From Cupriavidus sp. U2 (GTDB lineage: Bacteria; Pseudomonadota; Gammaproteobacteria; Burkholderiales; Burkholderiaceae), in NCBI RefSeq assembly GCF_009663685.2, contig NZ_RCOG02000037.1, positions 57,276 to 121,275 of the forward strand: a stretch of 64,000 nucleotides of DNA, written 5' to 3'. The notes under the pieces were generated by a model. That model did not search any database and was not told the DNA's origin. It saw only the letters and a program-made list of their open reading frames with translations. This document shows positions 10,501 through 18,451 of the stretch, piece after piece. Numbering within the stretch: position 1 is the first letter of the stretch; each line of letters starts with the position of its first letter. Position numbers and translations under genes: made by a program.

Positions 10501-11638
10501 GCACGCGCGCGACCACCGCGTCCACGCGCTCCGGCACGGCGGCGCTGGCCTTCGCGCCGTCGTGGTCTTCCTGCGTGGCAAACAGCACCGGCTCGGTGGC
10601 ACCGCTGCGTTCGGGCGCCCCCAGCAGCAGCGGCAGCCGCTCGCCGGCAATGCCGCGCACGTCGGCATGCCACGCCGCGGCGCTGTCGCGCGTGGCAATC
10701 AGGTTGATGGCATGCAGCCCATGGCGCGCCAGCCAGTCCTTGTCTTCGGCGCGCGGAATTGTCAGGTTCAGGGCCAGCAGCGCACGCAGCGGCGTCGTGC
10801 CGTCCTGCGTCAGCAAGGCATCCAGGCTCGACAGCGGCCAGCCGAACGCCGGCACGGCACCGATGCCCTGCCGTTCCAGCGCATCGACTAATGCATCGAC
10901 GTGCGCCAGGTCGCGCTGGCGGTAGTTCGTGGCATAGAACGAGATGCCGACCAGCGGTGCATCATCGCGCACACGCCCCGTCGACCGATACCAGCGCAGG
11001 TATGCGGCCAGCGACGCGAACGGCTGCGGTGCGCGCGGATGGTAGATGCCGGCGGCCGGCGCGGGCTTGACCGGCGGCACGGCGATCGCCGTCACGCCGG
11101 CGGCACGCTGGTGCGCCGCGACGGCCGCCGCGAGCGCCGCGGCCAGATTGTCGGCACCGCCCGCGTCCCAATAGGGTTGGATCTCGGCATTCAGCGCGGC
11201 ATCGGTGTGGAGGCGCCAGGCGGCTTCGGCCACGTCGGCGGGCGCGGCCGATACCAGCGCACCGCGCGACTGCGCCCGCTGCACGCCCGGTGCCATCTGC
11301 CGCAGCACCGCCGCCGGCACGAACCACGCCTGGATGACGTCGGCCTGCGCCAGGGTGCCGGCATCGGGTGCGGTCGTCGTAAAGGTGAATTCGGCCACGT
11401 CATTGCCATGCACGGCACGGAATGTCTCGGCGGCGGCCGGCAGCAGATGCGTTTGCGATGCCACCACCAGCACGCGCACCGGCGCGCCCCATGCCAGCAT
11501 CGGCAGGATCAGGCACAGGCGTAGAAGGGATGGCAGCAGGCGCCGGCAGGCGGCAGAAAGCGCGGACACGTCGGAAGCGGACTGGGGGCGTGGAGAGGGC
11601 TTGAGTGGCGGCGCAAAAAAGGGACGCCGGCGCGGCAT
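7571..11638 (-). CDS. Second CobN-like protein with N-terminal signal and C-terminal membrane helix
   Basis: A 1355-residue CobN/Mg-chelatase-H family protein. The family core is clear: VVHVGRHGTLEWLPGKQVGQ, GARIPTRAAWALGKTMAG and a GIYRDGFGDKIALLDKAARL segment parallel cobN further downstream. Unlike cobN it begins with a basic, hydrophobic leader (about residues 31-52, RRLLPSLLRLCLILPMLAWG). It ends with a proline/alanine-rich stretch, a hydrophobic helix (HLAFALMLAALTIGAGAIAA) and arginines. That is the layout of an exported protein anchored in the inner membrane with the chelatase-like domain outside. It is probably the first gene of the operon, followed after 87 bases by cobW. Substrate and role are unknown; periplasmic cobalt or tetrapyrrole handling is inference. 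Confidence 0.88.
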   Translation of the reverse strand: MPRRRPFFAPPLKPSPRPQSASDVSALSAACRRLLPSLLRLCLILPMLAWGAPVRVLVVASQTHLLPAAAETFRAVHGNDVAEFTFTTTAPDAGTLAQADVIQAWFVPAAVLRQMAPGVQRAQSRGALVSAAPADVAEAAWRLHTDAALNAEIQPYWDAGGADNLAAALAAAVAAHQRAAGVTAIAVPPVKPAPAAGIYHPRAPQPFASLAAYLRWYRSTGRVRDDAPLVGISFYATNYRQRDLAHVDALVDALERQGIGAVPAFGWPLSSLDALLTQDGTTPLRALLALNLTIPRAEDKDWLARHGLHAINLIATRDSAAAWHADVRGIAGERLPLLLGAPERSGATEPVLFATQEDHDGAKASAAVPERVDAVVARVRRWIALQDKPAARKHVAVLYYNNPPGRGNIGASYLATLPTLAQILQRLQAAGYDTGRDMPDTATLTALLEANGRNVETWSPGELDRMVRAGHVKLVPLAQYRRWFDTLPARFRDAVVRAWGPPERNPLMRTHDANGAPAFVVPGLFFGNVFVGPQPLRSTFDRAMDAAHDTITPPPHSYVAAYLWYRHAFGADAVVHVGRHGTLEWLPGKQVGQSGDEAAEVLLGDLPNAYIYIQDGGGEAIQARRRSAAVLVSHLAPLLAAAGQPPVLASLDEAIEQADATQDSAPDLSAQYRKQALEQIRTLKLDRQLGLDVNAPWDTIEPVVHAFLHKVEAEPMPLGIHVLGQMPAPADQADALAMMLGARTRTDPARLHAWAADLVAGRQPALAEGIGDDARRALDAGRQWLADLRASPQAELDGLITVLSGRYLPSGPLGDPVRVADSLPTGRNLHAFDGARIPTRAAWALGKTMAGQTLERFRREHGNWPETVSMVLWYGETERHQGAMEAEALYLMGVEPVWNARGNVEDVRLIPDAELGRPRVNVLLTTSGIYRDGFGDKIALLDKAARLAAAAGNNAISRHDRDVAAELARQGIGPEQAGRLARARVFAAKPGNYAIGVQQMVEQSRDAQGPPDGLARQYLRYMNFAYSADGWGESAPGALAGHLKSNQAVLFSRTSTLYGALDNDDTYQYAGGLTAATRAVSGTAPPLWLHNLRREGQTQTVDARTWLATELNARQWNPKWIAAMQRSGYAGAREMYKEVEHLYGFQATVPEQMPGAFWQQTYDVYVADKLGMGMDAFFRAANPHARQGILARLLEVDRQGSYRFTDAERRELLRQYAESVQRDGLSCTANTCGNPVLMAHVAQQGKAARIDMRALGRELADAVVAPAGQGAKARPSPSETKAAPVHPVPATSVVPAAPAIAQSDTEHVTGQRLAPQAVPVSAAPAERARHLAFALMLAALTIGAGAIAAWRRGRR

Positions 11639-12061
11639 TCTACCCGCCAGGCAGTCCTGCCCGTCATACGGCTGTGATGTATCCGCCCCCGGTATCGTGT
11701 CGCGTTGCCCGGGCTGTTGCAGCGGGCTGACAGGATGTGGTTTTTTTACCGACGACAGATTTTAGCCATGTCCGACGCGGCTAACGCTCGCAAACGGCAG
11801 CTTTCGCCACAATCGGCAAGTTCGCCACCCGGTCGGCTGTAAAAAAGACAACGCCGGGACATGCCCCAAGGCGGCTCCCGGCTGATGGGCGGTAAATCTA
11901 CCCCACCATCCGGGTGACGGCAATCATTCTTGTGGGGGAGCCCACATGATGCATGGTGACCCATCGTGTACGTTGCGCCGTATCGTCTATATTTGACCGC
12001 ATGGCGCGCACACAACCGAAACGACTCACACGCCGTACGACAGCCCCGGGAGGTAACTGCC
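11639..12061. other. Intergenic region between the CobN-like gene and the 100-residue protein gene (423 bp)
   Basis: This divergent spacer should hold the promoter of the chelatase operon (minus) and of the small gene at 12062 (plus). For the plus-strand gene a TATATT at 11988-11993 is a possible -10, but the -35 is poor. I looked for a cobalamin riboswitch core (conserved GCCACTG box) on both strands and found none. Open frames here are short and lack convincing starts. Confidence 0.5.
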
Positions 12062-12364
12062 ATGCGTTCGCTTGCAAACTTGTTCAGTCCGCCGACGCCA
12101 GAGAAGATCGCCGAGAAGGAACTGCAAGACATGAGGCTGACGCTTTTCCAGGCAGAACGTCGCCTGCTTGAAGCGCAGATGCAAGTCGATTATTACCGCA
12201 ACATGATCGCCTTCCTCGAAGAGGTACACGCCACCGGCGTGGAAGGCGTGGCGGACCGGCGCTTTGCGTCGCCGCCGCAACCCGAAACGCCGCAGTTGCA
12301 AGCGGCGCCCCCTCGCAGCACCCCTGGCCTGGCCACGATTCCGATCGTTCCCACGGCCGCCTGA
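12062..12364 (+). CDS. Conserved small protein with coiled-coil segment, function unknown
   Basis: A 100-residue soluble protein. The ATG at 12062 follows a clear ribosome site (GGGAGG, then 8 bases). Residues 13-57 (EKIAEKELQDMRLTLFQAER onward) look like a helical, coiled-coil-prone segment that could dimerise. The last 40 residues are proline- and alanine-rich and probably disordered. There is no signal peptide and no catalytic motif. It stands alone between the chelatase operon and an esterase gene. I do not recognise the family. Confidence 0.75.
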   Translation: MRSLANLFSPPTPEKIAEKELQDMRLTLFQAERRLLEAQMQVDYYRNMIAFLEEVHATGVEGVADRRFASPPQPETPQLQAAPPRSTPGLATIPIVPTAA

Positions 12365-12451
12365 CTCCGCCTGGAAGCCTGACAAGCCATCGCACGGACG
12401 CTCCGGCGCCCGTGCGATACTGGCCGCTTTCCCGCATCCACAGGAACGGCC

Positions 12452-13123
12452 ATGAGCTTGCTGCCCGCCATTGAAATTGACACCGCACCGAATCCGACCC
12501 ACGCCGTGATCTGGATGCATGGGCTGGGGGCGGATGGCAGCGACTTCGTACCCGTGGTGCCCGAGCTGGGCCTGCCCGACACGCTGGCCGTGCGCTTTGT
12601 CTTTCCGCATGCCCCGGCCATCCCCGTCACCTGCAATGGCGGCTACGTCATGCCCGCGTGGTACGACATCTATTCGCTCGACGAAGCCGGCCGCAAGGCC
12701 GACGTGGCGGGCATCGCGCAGTCGCGCGACGCCATCCGTGCCCTGATCGACCGCGAAACCGGGCGTGGCATTCCGGCCGCGAACATCGTGCTGGCCGGAT
12801 TCTCGCAAGGCGGCGCCATTGCCTACACCACGGCCCTGACGCACCCGCAGACACTGGCCGGCGTGATCGCGCTGTCCACCTACATTCCGTCGCCCGAACT
12901 GATCGCGGCCGAAGCCACCCCGGCCAACGCCAACACGCCGGTCTTTGCCGCCCATGGCACGGCCGACGATGTGGTGCCCTTGACGCTGGGCACCCGCGCC
13001 CGCGATTTCCTCACCGAACGCGGCCAGCCGGTGACCTGGCATGCGTACGGCAACATGCCCCATTCGGTCTGCCTGGAAGAGATCGCCGATATCGGCACAT
13101 GGCTGCAGGCGCGCTTGGGCTGA
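12452..13123 (+). CDS. Alpha/beta-hydrolase, phospholipase/carboxylesterase family
   Basis: A 223-residue cytosolic serine esterase of the phospholipase/carboxylesterase (EstB-like) family, hydrolysing short-chain carboxyl esters. The oxyanion segment WMHGLGADGSDF is at residues 21-32, the nucleophile elbow GFSQGG puts Ser at 118, HGTADDVVP gives Asp172, and MPHSV gives His204, so the triad is complete. The ATG at 12452 has AGGAACGGCC in front and matches the family N-terminus. It is a single gene between two small hypotheticals. Physiological substrate unknown. Confidence 0.92.
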   Translation: MSLLPAIEIDTAPNPTHAVIWMHGLGADGSDFVPVVPELGLPDTLAVRFVFPHAPAIPVTCNGGYVMPAWYDIYSLDEAGRKADVAGIAQSRDAIRALIDRETGRGIPAANIVLAGFSQGGAIAYTTALTHPQTLAGVIALSTYIPSPELIAAEATPANANTPVFAAHGTADDVVPLTLGTRARDFLTERGQPVTWHAYGNMPHSVCLEEIADIGTWLQARLG

Positions 13124-13149
13124 CAGGCCTTTCTGGTGCTTCCGTTGCC

Positions 13150-13184
13150 AGGTGCGCTACCGGGTGCGCTACTGGTTGCGTTAC
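13150..13184. repeat. Three degenerate copies of a ~12-bp tandem repeat
   Basis: The spacer between the esterase and the next gene has three consecutive units close to GGTGCGCTACC, GGTGCGCTACT and GGTTGCGTTACC. The copies differ by a few bases. It lies about 35 bases before the next start codon and could be neutral expansion. Confidence 0.6.
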
Positions 13185-13217
13185 CATCACGCGCCCCGCC
13201 TTTCAGGATGTTCGCCA

Positions 13218-13589
13218 ATGATCCCCGCCTCGCCGCCGCCCCGCATCGATTTCAACACCCGCAAGGCGCTGATGTTCGCGCTGATGGCCGAACGGCTATC
13301 CGCGTTCTACGAACACGGCCAATGGATGACCGAAGCCCAGGGCGCCACGCTGGCCGGCAACTGGCTGTCGCGCTCGAAGCTGCAGCTGGCGCTGTCCGAG
13401 CGCCGCTTGCTGTCGGACCTGAGCGACCAGCTGGCCCGCCAACTGGCCGCCACGCTGTCGCGCGAAGCCGGCCTGTACGCATCGCACGAGATGATGGAAG
13501 CCCTGGACCCGAACTATCAGTCAGCCTTCGCCCACGACATGCTGGACGAATGCGACCGGATGCTGCGGGAGAATGGGGTGGAGGATTAA
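13218..13589 (+). CDS. Small helical protein, function unknown
   Basis: A 123-residue soluble protein predicted to be nearly all helical (FNTRKALMFALMAERLSAFY, then LSERRLLSDLSDQLARQLAA). It has no signal peptide, membrane segment or recognised catalytic motif. The ATG at 13218 was chosen as the first in-frame start after the esterase; the frame is open upstream into that gene. The protein ends in an acidic GVED. It may be co-transcribed with the esterase, 94 bases upstream. I do not recognise the family. Confidence 0.7.
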   Translation: MIPASPPPRIDFNTRKALMFALMAERLSAFYEHGQWMTEAQGATLAGNWLSRSKLQLALSERRLLSDLSDQLARQLAATLSREAGLYASHEMMEALDPNYQSAFAHDMLDECDRMLRENGVED

Positions 13590-13632
13590 TGTCGATTCAG
13601 CATCACTTTCTACGCCGCCTGGGGCCGAATTA

Positions 13633-13680
13633 TTGACTTTTATCCCCGTTTCATTAAATTATCCAACTCAGGATAATTAA
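13633..13680 (+). promoter_or_regulatory. Candidate promoter with inverted repeat upstream of the P-loop ATPase gene
   Basis: A TTGACT (13633-13638) is followed after 16 bases by TAAATT (13655-13660), a plausible sigma-70 promoter. Overlapping and following the -10 is an inverted repeat, TTAAATTATCC and GGATAATTAA (13654-13680), with a 6-base spacer. The stretch is strikingly AT-rich compared with its surroundings. The geometry suits a dimeric repressor, but no regulator gene is adjacent. Confidence 0.55.
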
Positions 13681-13690
13681 AGATAAACGG

Positions 13691-14857
13691 ATGCGCTACT
13701 TCAGCAGACCGGAGCTTGCCTCCGAGCTCGCCGCCCAGTTGCAGGGCCTTGCGGTATTTGGCGACGCACAGAACGGGCTGTTTCTCGCGGCACCCCGACG
13801 CACCGGAAAATCGATGTTCTTGCAGTACGACTTGCGCCCGGCTCTTGAAAAGGCAGACGTACTGGTGATCTACGTCGATCTCTGGTCAGACCAGCGCAAG
13901 GACCCCGGCGAGCTGATTGCAGAAGGGATTGCGCATGCACTGGCCGAGAATCAGGGCGTGGTGGCCCGTACTGCGCGCAAGGCACGCCTGGAAAGCGTCA
14001 CCATCGCGGGCACGCTGAAGATAGACACCTCCCGGGTGGGCAGTATCGACGGCGCGACGTTGCCGCAGGCCCTCCAGGCACTGCACAAGAAAACGGGCAA
14101 GCCCATCGCGTTGCTGATCGACGAAGCCCAGCATGCATTGACCAGCGAATCTGGCGAAACCGCCATGGCCGCGCTGAAGTCCGCGCGCGATCAGATGAAC
14201 ACGCCCGAGGCTATCGCGCTAATGCTTGTCATGTCCGGCTCGGACCGCGACAAACTGTTACGGCTGGTCAACTCCACCAGCGCCCCGTTCTACGGCTCGT
14301 CCATCCACCAGATGCCCACCCTGGGCAAAAGCTATGTGGCGCACGTCGCGACACTGATCGAGCAGCAACGCAGCGACTTGCGGCCGGTCGATCAGCCGGC
14401 GCTGCTCGAAGCGTTCCAGCTTTTCGGATATCGGCCACAGTTCTTCCATGCAGCGATCGGCGAATCGTTGAATCCGCTCGAAGCCGACAACGGCGAGCGG
14501 TTCGAACTGCGCGTACTTGCCGCCGCCCGCAGACGGCAGGCACAGGACACGGCACAGATGAAGTCAGACTACCTGGGCCTCAAGCCGCTTGAGCAGGCCG
14601 TGCTGGCGCGGATGCTGTCGATCGGCAGCAAGTTTCGGCCTTACGACGCAGAATCGCTGGCGTTCTACCGCCAGCACTGCCCCGGCATGACCGTTTCACC
14701 GCAAAAAGTCCAGGCGGCGCTGGAAAGCCTGCGTGACCGATCGCCGGCTCTGGTATGGAAATCGGCCCGCGGCGAATATTCCGTGCAGGATTCCACCATG
14801 CACGAATGGTTCAAGGACCTCAGCCAGCGTGACGGCTGGCCGCCGTCCGAAGGCTGA
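13691..14857 (+). CDS. Stand-alone P-loop ATPase (STAND/archaeal-ATPase-like)
   Basis: A 388-residue ATPase. Walker A is APRRTGKS at residues 34-41, after the hydrophobic strand GLFLA. Walker B is IALLIDEAQH at about 139-148. A sensor-like VMSGSDRDKL follows (near residue 189), and the C-terminal 120 residues resemble a winged-helix region (PQKVQAALESLRDRSP). This layout is typical of archaeal-type and STAND ATPases, which act as switches or toxin-like regulators. There is no signal peptide. The ATG at 13691 lies just after an AT-rich palindrome. The neighbours are unrelated. Function unknown; a defence or regulatory role is only a guess. Confidence 0.82.
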   Translation: MRYFSRPELASELAAQLQGLAVFGDAQNGLFLAAPRRTGKSMFLQYDLRPALEKADVLVIYVDLWSDQRKDPGELIAEGIAHALAENQGVVARTARKARLESVTIAGTLKIDTSRVGSIDGATLPQALQALHKKTGKPIALLIDEAQHALTSESGETAMAALKSARDQMNTPEAIALMLVMSGSDRDKLLRLVNSTSAPFYGSSIHQMPTLGKSYVAHVATLIEQQRSDLRPVDQPALLEAFQLFGYRPQFFHAAIGESLNPLEADNGERFELRVLAAARRRQAQDTAQMKSDYLGLKPLEQAVLARMLSIGSKFRPYDAESLAFYRQHCPGMTVSPQKVQAALESLRDRSPALVWKSARGEYSVQDSTMHEWFKDLSQRDGWPPSEG

Positions 14858-14873
14858 GGCCCCGTCCAGTTGT

Positions 14874-16286
14874 CTACGGCGCCTGTACCGCCGCCCGTTT
14901 TACGCTTTTCGGATTCAGTCGTTCGGCATCGAGCCGGCGGAACACCAGGGCGGAGAACAGCGTGATGATGCCCACCGACAGGAAGGCCAGCCGGTAGGCC
15001 GGCGCCGCGACACCGAGTTTCACCGAGAACAGACTGACGAGCCCGCCGCCGATGGTGACGCCCAGGCCGATGGCCAGCATCTGGACCATCGAGAACAGGC
15101 TGTTGCCGCTGCCAGCGTCCTCGCGGGTCAAACCCTTCAGTGTCACACTGTTCATCGCCGCGAACTGCATCGAATTGGCGGCGCCGAACGTGGCCAGCTG
15201 CAAGATCGACATGGCCAGCGGCCAGCCCGGCGAGATGGCCGAGAACGACGCGATGGATGCGCCGACAATCACCGTATTGACGAGCAGGAACGTGTCGTAG
15301 CCAAAGCGATTCACCAGCGGCACGATCCAGCGTTTGGAGATCGTGCCGGCAATGGCCACCGGCAGCAGCATCATGCCGGAGTGCAGCGGCGAATAGCCCA
15401 GCTGCAGCTGGAACAGCAGCGGCAGCAGGAACGGCACCGCGCCCGACCCGATCCGGCAGACCAGGTTGCCGATCAGGCCCACGCTGAAGTTGGGCTCGCG
15501 GAACAGCGCCAGCCGGAACAGCGGCGTGGCATGCCGGCGCGCATGGGGGATATAGAGCAGCGCGCTGCCGATGCTGATGGCAGCCAGCAAGGCACTCCAC
15601 GGGCTATGCGCGCCGTTTTCCAGCGCCAGCGAGAACGCGACCATGCATAGCGACACCAGACCGCAGCCAAGCCAGTCGAACGGCGGCGCCACACCGGCTT
15701 CGCCCGCGGGCAGGTAGCGGCGCACCGCGAAAAGTCCTACCAGCCCGACCGGCACGTTGATCAGGAAGATCCAGTGCCACGACGCGCTCTGGACCAGCCA
15801 GCCGCCCAGCACCGGCCCGAAGATCGGCCCGACCTGCCCGGCAATCGACACGAACGCCAATGCGGCGATGTACTGCTCGCCAGGGATGTTGCGCAGCACG
15901 GCCAGCCGGCCGACCGGCAGCAGCATCGAGCCGCCCACACCCTGCAGCACCCGCGCAATCACCAGCTGCGTGAGCGTATGCGCCGTGGCGCAGAACACCG
16001 AACCCAGCACGAAGATCAGGATGGCGCTGAAGTAGACGCGGCGCGTGCCGAACCTGTCGGCCAGCCAGCCCGATGCCGGGGTCAGCATCGCCATGGTCAG
16101 CGTATAGGCCACCACCACGGGTTTCAGGTCGAGCGGCTTTTCGCCCAGGCTGTGCGCCATCGATGGCAGCGCGGTATTGACGATCGTGGTGTCCAGCGTC
16201 TGCATGAAAAAGCCGGCGAAGACAATCCACAGCATGGCCTTATGGGAGACGGCCTGGTTGGCGGCGGGGGCGGGGGCGGTATTCAT
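14874..16286 (-). CDS. MFS multidrug exporter, DHA2 (EmrB/QacA, MdtD-like) family
   Basis: A 470-residue inner-membrane drug:proton antiporter. Motif A is GWLADRFGTRRVYF, and the DHA2 signature DTTIVNTALPSMA is in the first helix. Hydrophobic stretches suggest about 13-14 helices across the full length. The ATG at 16286, giving MNTAPAPAAN, leaves a short cytoplasmic leader; a longer frame upstream adds a charged non-homologous extension. It is divergent from a LysR gene, with a LysR-type box in the 131-base spacer, so it is probably controlled by that regulator. Substrate unknown. Confidence 0.92.
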   Translation of the reverse strand: MNTAPAPAANQAVSHKAMLWIVFAGFFMQTLDTTIVNTALPSMAHSLGEKPLDLKPVVVAYTLTMAMLTPASGWLADRFGTRRVYFSAILIFVLGSVFCATAHTLTQLVIARVLQGVGGSMLLPVGRLAVLRNIPGEQYIAALAFVSIAGQVGPIFGPVLGGWLVQSASWHWIFLINVPVGLVGLFAVRRYLPAGEAGVAPPFDWLGCGLVSLCMVAFSLALENGAHSPWSALLAAISIGSALLYIPHARRHATPLFRLALFREPNFSVGLIGNLVCRIGSGAVPFLLPLLFQLQLGYSPLHSGMMLLPVAIAGTISKRWIVPLVNRFGYDTFLLVNTVIVGASIASFSAISPGWPLAMSILQLATFGAANSMQFAAMNSVTLKGLTREDAGSGNSLFSMVQMLAIGLGVTIGGGLVSLFSVKLGVAAPAYRLAFLSVGIITLFSALVFRRLDAERLNPKSVKRAAVQAP

Positions 16287-16390
16287 TGGGAAAATCCTGC
16301 TGTCATGCCAGCCCGGGAGAAACCCGGACCGTGCAAGCATGGTACGCACCCGGCACCCCATCGGGAACCCCTCTGGATTTATTGACTGCC

Positions 16391-16405
16391 ATCGGAAAAT
16401 CCGAT
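16391..16405. promoter_or_regulatory. LysR-type operator (perfect T-N11-A palindrome)
   Basis: ATCGGA-AAA-TCCGAT is a perfect 6-bp inverted repeat with a 3-base centre and fits the T-N11-A consensus of LysR-family sites (T at 16392, A at 16404). It lies 13 bases before the lysR start and 105 bases upstream of the exporter start, the usual place for a shared autoregulatory and activation site. Confidence 0.7.
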
Positions 16406-16417
16406 GACAATGCGCCG

Positions 16418-17272
16418 ATGCTCAATCCCGTCTGGATTCACACCTTCGCCACGGTGGCCACCGCGCACAGCTTTACCGATGCCGGCCGCCAGCTTGGCCT
16501 GTCGCAATCGTCGGTCAGCGACCACATCCGCCGGCTGGAACAGCGCGTCAACCGGCGCCTGTTCGTGCGCGATACCCATTCGCTGGCGCTGACGCCCGAT
16601 GGCGAGGCGCTGCTGGTACATGCCCGCCTGATCCTGGAATCGCTGGCCCGCGCCGAGCAGCAGTTCAGCGCGCCGCGCCTGCAGGGTCGCGTCCGGCTCG
16701 GTTGTTCCGAAGACCTGGCGCAAGGGCCACTGCCCAATGTGCTGGCGGCCTTCCGCGCCACGCACCCGGACGTGGAACTGGAAATCACGATCGGCATGAC
16801 CAGCAAGCTGTACGAATGGATCGAGGCCGGCACGCTGGACCTGATCATCGGCAAGCGGCGGGAAGGAGAACGGCGTGGCGTGCCGCTGTTTCGCGGCCAG
16901 CTCGAGTGGCTGGCGCGGCCCGGCACCGTGGTCGATGTGGGCCAGCCGCTGCCGCTGATCCTGGTCAACGAGCCCAGCGTCACACGATCGGTGGTGCTCG
17001 ATACCCTGGCCACGGCGGGCTGGCGCTGGCGCGTGGTCTGCACCAGCAGCAGTCACTCGGGCTGCATTGCCGCCGCGCGCGGGGGCCTTGGCATCACGGT
17101 ACGGGCGCAGAACCTGACGGGCGGCGGACTGGTGCCGCCCGTCAATGTCGATGCCCTGCCCGCCCTGCCCGATGTCGAATTCATCACGCTGGCCGCCGGG
17201 CGCCTGTCCCGCCCGGCCGACACCCTGCTGCAGTTGATCCGCAAGAGCGACCTGCGGGCACGCGTGGACTGA
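16418..17272 (+). CDS. LysR-family transcriptional regulator
   Basis: A 284-residue LysR regulator. The winged helix-turn-helix is at about residues 5-62 (FATVATAHSFTDAGRQLGLS, then QSSVSDHIRRLEQRVN), followed by a periplasmic-binding-protein-like effector domain (VRLGCSEDLAQGPLPNVLAA onward). The ATG at 16418, giving MLNPVWIHTF, aligns with the family start; the open frame extends further upstream through the palindrome and is not expected to be coding there. It is divergent from an MFS exporter, so that is the probable target. The effector is unknown. Confidence 0.93.
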   Translation: MLNPVWIHTFATVATAHSFTDAGRQLGLSQSSVSDHIRRLEQRVNRRLFVRDTHSLALTPDGEALLVHARLILESLARAEQQFSAPRLQGRVRLGCSEDLAQGPLPNVLAAFRATHPDVELEITIGMTSKLYEWIEAGTLDLIIGKRREGERRGVPLFRGQLEWLARPGTVVDVGQPLPLILVNEPSVTRSVVLDTLATAGWRWRVVCTSSSHSGCIAAARGGLGITVRAQNLTGGGLVPPVNVDALPALPDVEFITLAAGRLSRPADTLLQLIRKSDLRARVD

Positions 17273-17329
17273 CGCGCCGATCCCGGCCAGACGGGCCAGA
17301 GGGACCAAACGGACCAGTCGGCCGGCGCG

Positions 17330-18451
17330 TCAGGCCGCCGGAAGCAGCGTGCGCAGCGCCTGCCAGGCCGTCAGCAGGTGGTACGGCGTGGTGGACGGCA
17401 TTTCGGCCCGGATGACGGCGCCATCCGGCGCCAGGCACTCGTGCCACCCGCGTGCGTGCAGGAAGCGTGCGCGGAACCGGTCGATCCAGGCTTCCAGTTC
17501 GGCCAGCGCCGCGGCGTCCTGCTCCACCGATGCCTTGACCATCAACGCGCGAGCGAATTCGGTCTGGGCCCAGATCCGCTCGGTGGGGTCCTGCACCGCG
17601 CCGTGGCCGTCGAGCGCGGCGCACACACCCAATGTGGCATCGGCCACGCCATGGCGGCGGGCGAACGCAAACGCCTGCGGCAGCGATGCGGCCAGCGGGC
17701 CATCGGCAAACAGCGCCGGGGCCGTCATGACCAGCGAATACCACTCGAACTGATGGCCGGGCTCGATCCGGTTGCCCAGCGTGCCCTGCGGCAGTTCGGC
17801 AACGCAACCGTTGGCCGGGTCGACAAACCGGACGTGGACGGCATCGGCCAGCGTCTTCAGCCGCTGGGCCATCCAGGCGTCGCCTGTGATATCCAGCGCC
17901 GCCAGGTAGGCCTCGGTCAGGTGCATGATCGGGTTCTGCAGCACACCGCTTTCGTTGGGCCCGAAGTTCTGCGCCAGTGCCGCGTGATAGAGACCGTTGC
18001 CGTCGGCAAAGCGCGCCTCGATCACGGCGATGGTGCGTTGCATGGTCTCCAGCGCCGCGGCGTCGCCACTGGCCCGGTGGTAATGCGCGCAGGCGAACAC
18101 CACGAAAGCGTAGGTATACAGATCGCGCGTGGCGTCGAGCGCCGCACCCTGCGCGTCGATGCTGTAGATCCAGCCCCCGGCGCCATCGCCAAAATGGCGA
18201 ACCAGCGACTTGAACAGCGTGGCGGCATGCGGCAGATTGCCCATCGTCGCAAAGACATAGAGCTGGCGCGCGCAGGCCATGGCGCGGTAACGCTTGTCGG
18301 GCCACGGCTGGCCGGACACGCCGTCCAGCGCCTCGTGCGCGAGCGCCATCGACGGATTCCAGCCCGGCCCGGTCCAGGACGGCAGGACGGCGGTATCGAA
18401 ATGCGCCAGCAGCGCGGCAATGCGGTCGGTAAGGGTCGTGGAAACAGGCAT
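17330..18451 (-). CDS. AGE-family (N-acylglucosamine 2-epimerase / mannose isomerase) protein
   Basis: A 373-residue (alpha/alpha)6-barrel protein of the N-acylglucosamine 2-epimerase family, whose members interconvert sugar epimers or aldose-ketose pairs such as mannose and fructose. Family marks include RLYVFATMG-type helix (here RQLYVFATMGN), the SIDAQGAALDATRDLYTYAF segment, EPGHQFEWYSLV with a catalytic-type His, and ERIWAQTEFARALM. The ATG at 18451 gives MPVSTTLTDRI; upstream in-frame codons lack family similarity. It converges with lysR. The sugar substrate cannot be told from sequence alone. Confidence 0.85.
   Translation of the reverse strand: MPVSTTLTDRIAALLAHFDTAVLPSWTGPGWNPSMALAHEALDGVSGQPWPDKRYRAMACARQLYVFATMGNLPHAATLFKSLVRHFGDGAGGWIYSIDAQGAALDATRDLYTYAFVVFACAHYHRASGDAAALETMQRTIAVIEARFADGNGLYHAALAQNFGPNESGVLQNPIMHLTEAYLAALDITGDAWMAQRLKTLADAVHVRFVDPANGCVAELPQGTLGNRIEPGHQFEWYSLVMTAPALFADGPLAASLPQAFAFARRHGVADATLGVCAALDGHGAVQDPTERIWAQTEFARALMVKASVEQDAAALAELEAWIDRFRARFLHARGWHECLAPDGAVIRAEMPSTTPYHLLTAWQALRTLLPAA

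Noticed and set aside
7976..10891. Open frame of 971 codons opposite the second CobN-like gene
   Set aside because: Antisense shadow of a well-defined CobN-family protein; composition is Arg/Gln/His-rich and no domain is seen.
11639..12061. Cobalamin riboswitch in front of the chelatase operon
   Set aside because: I looked for the conserved B12-box core on both strands and for a stem-rich leader; none was found.
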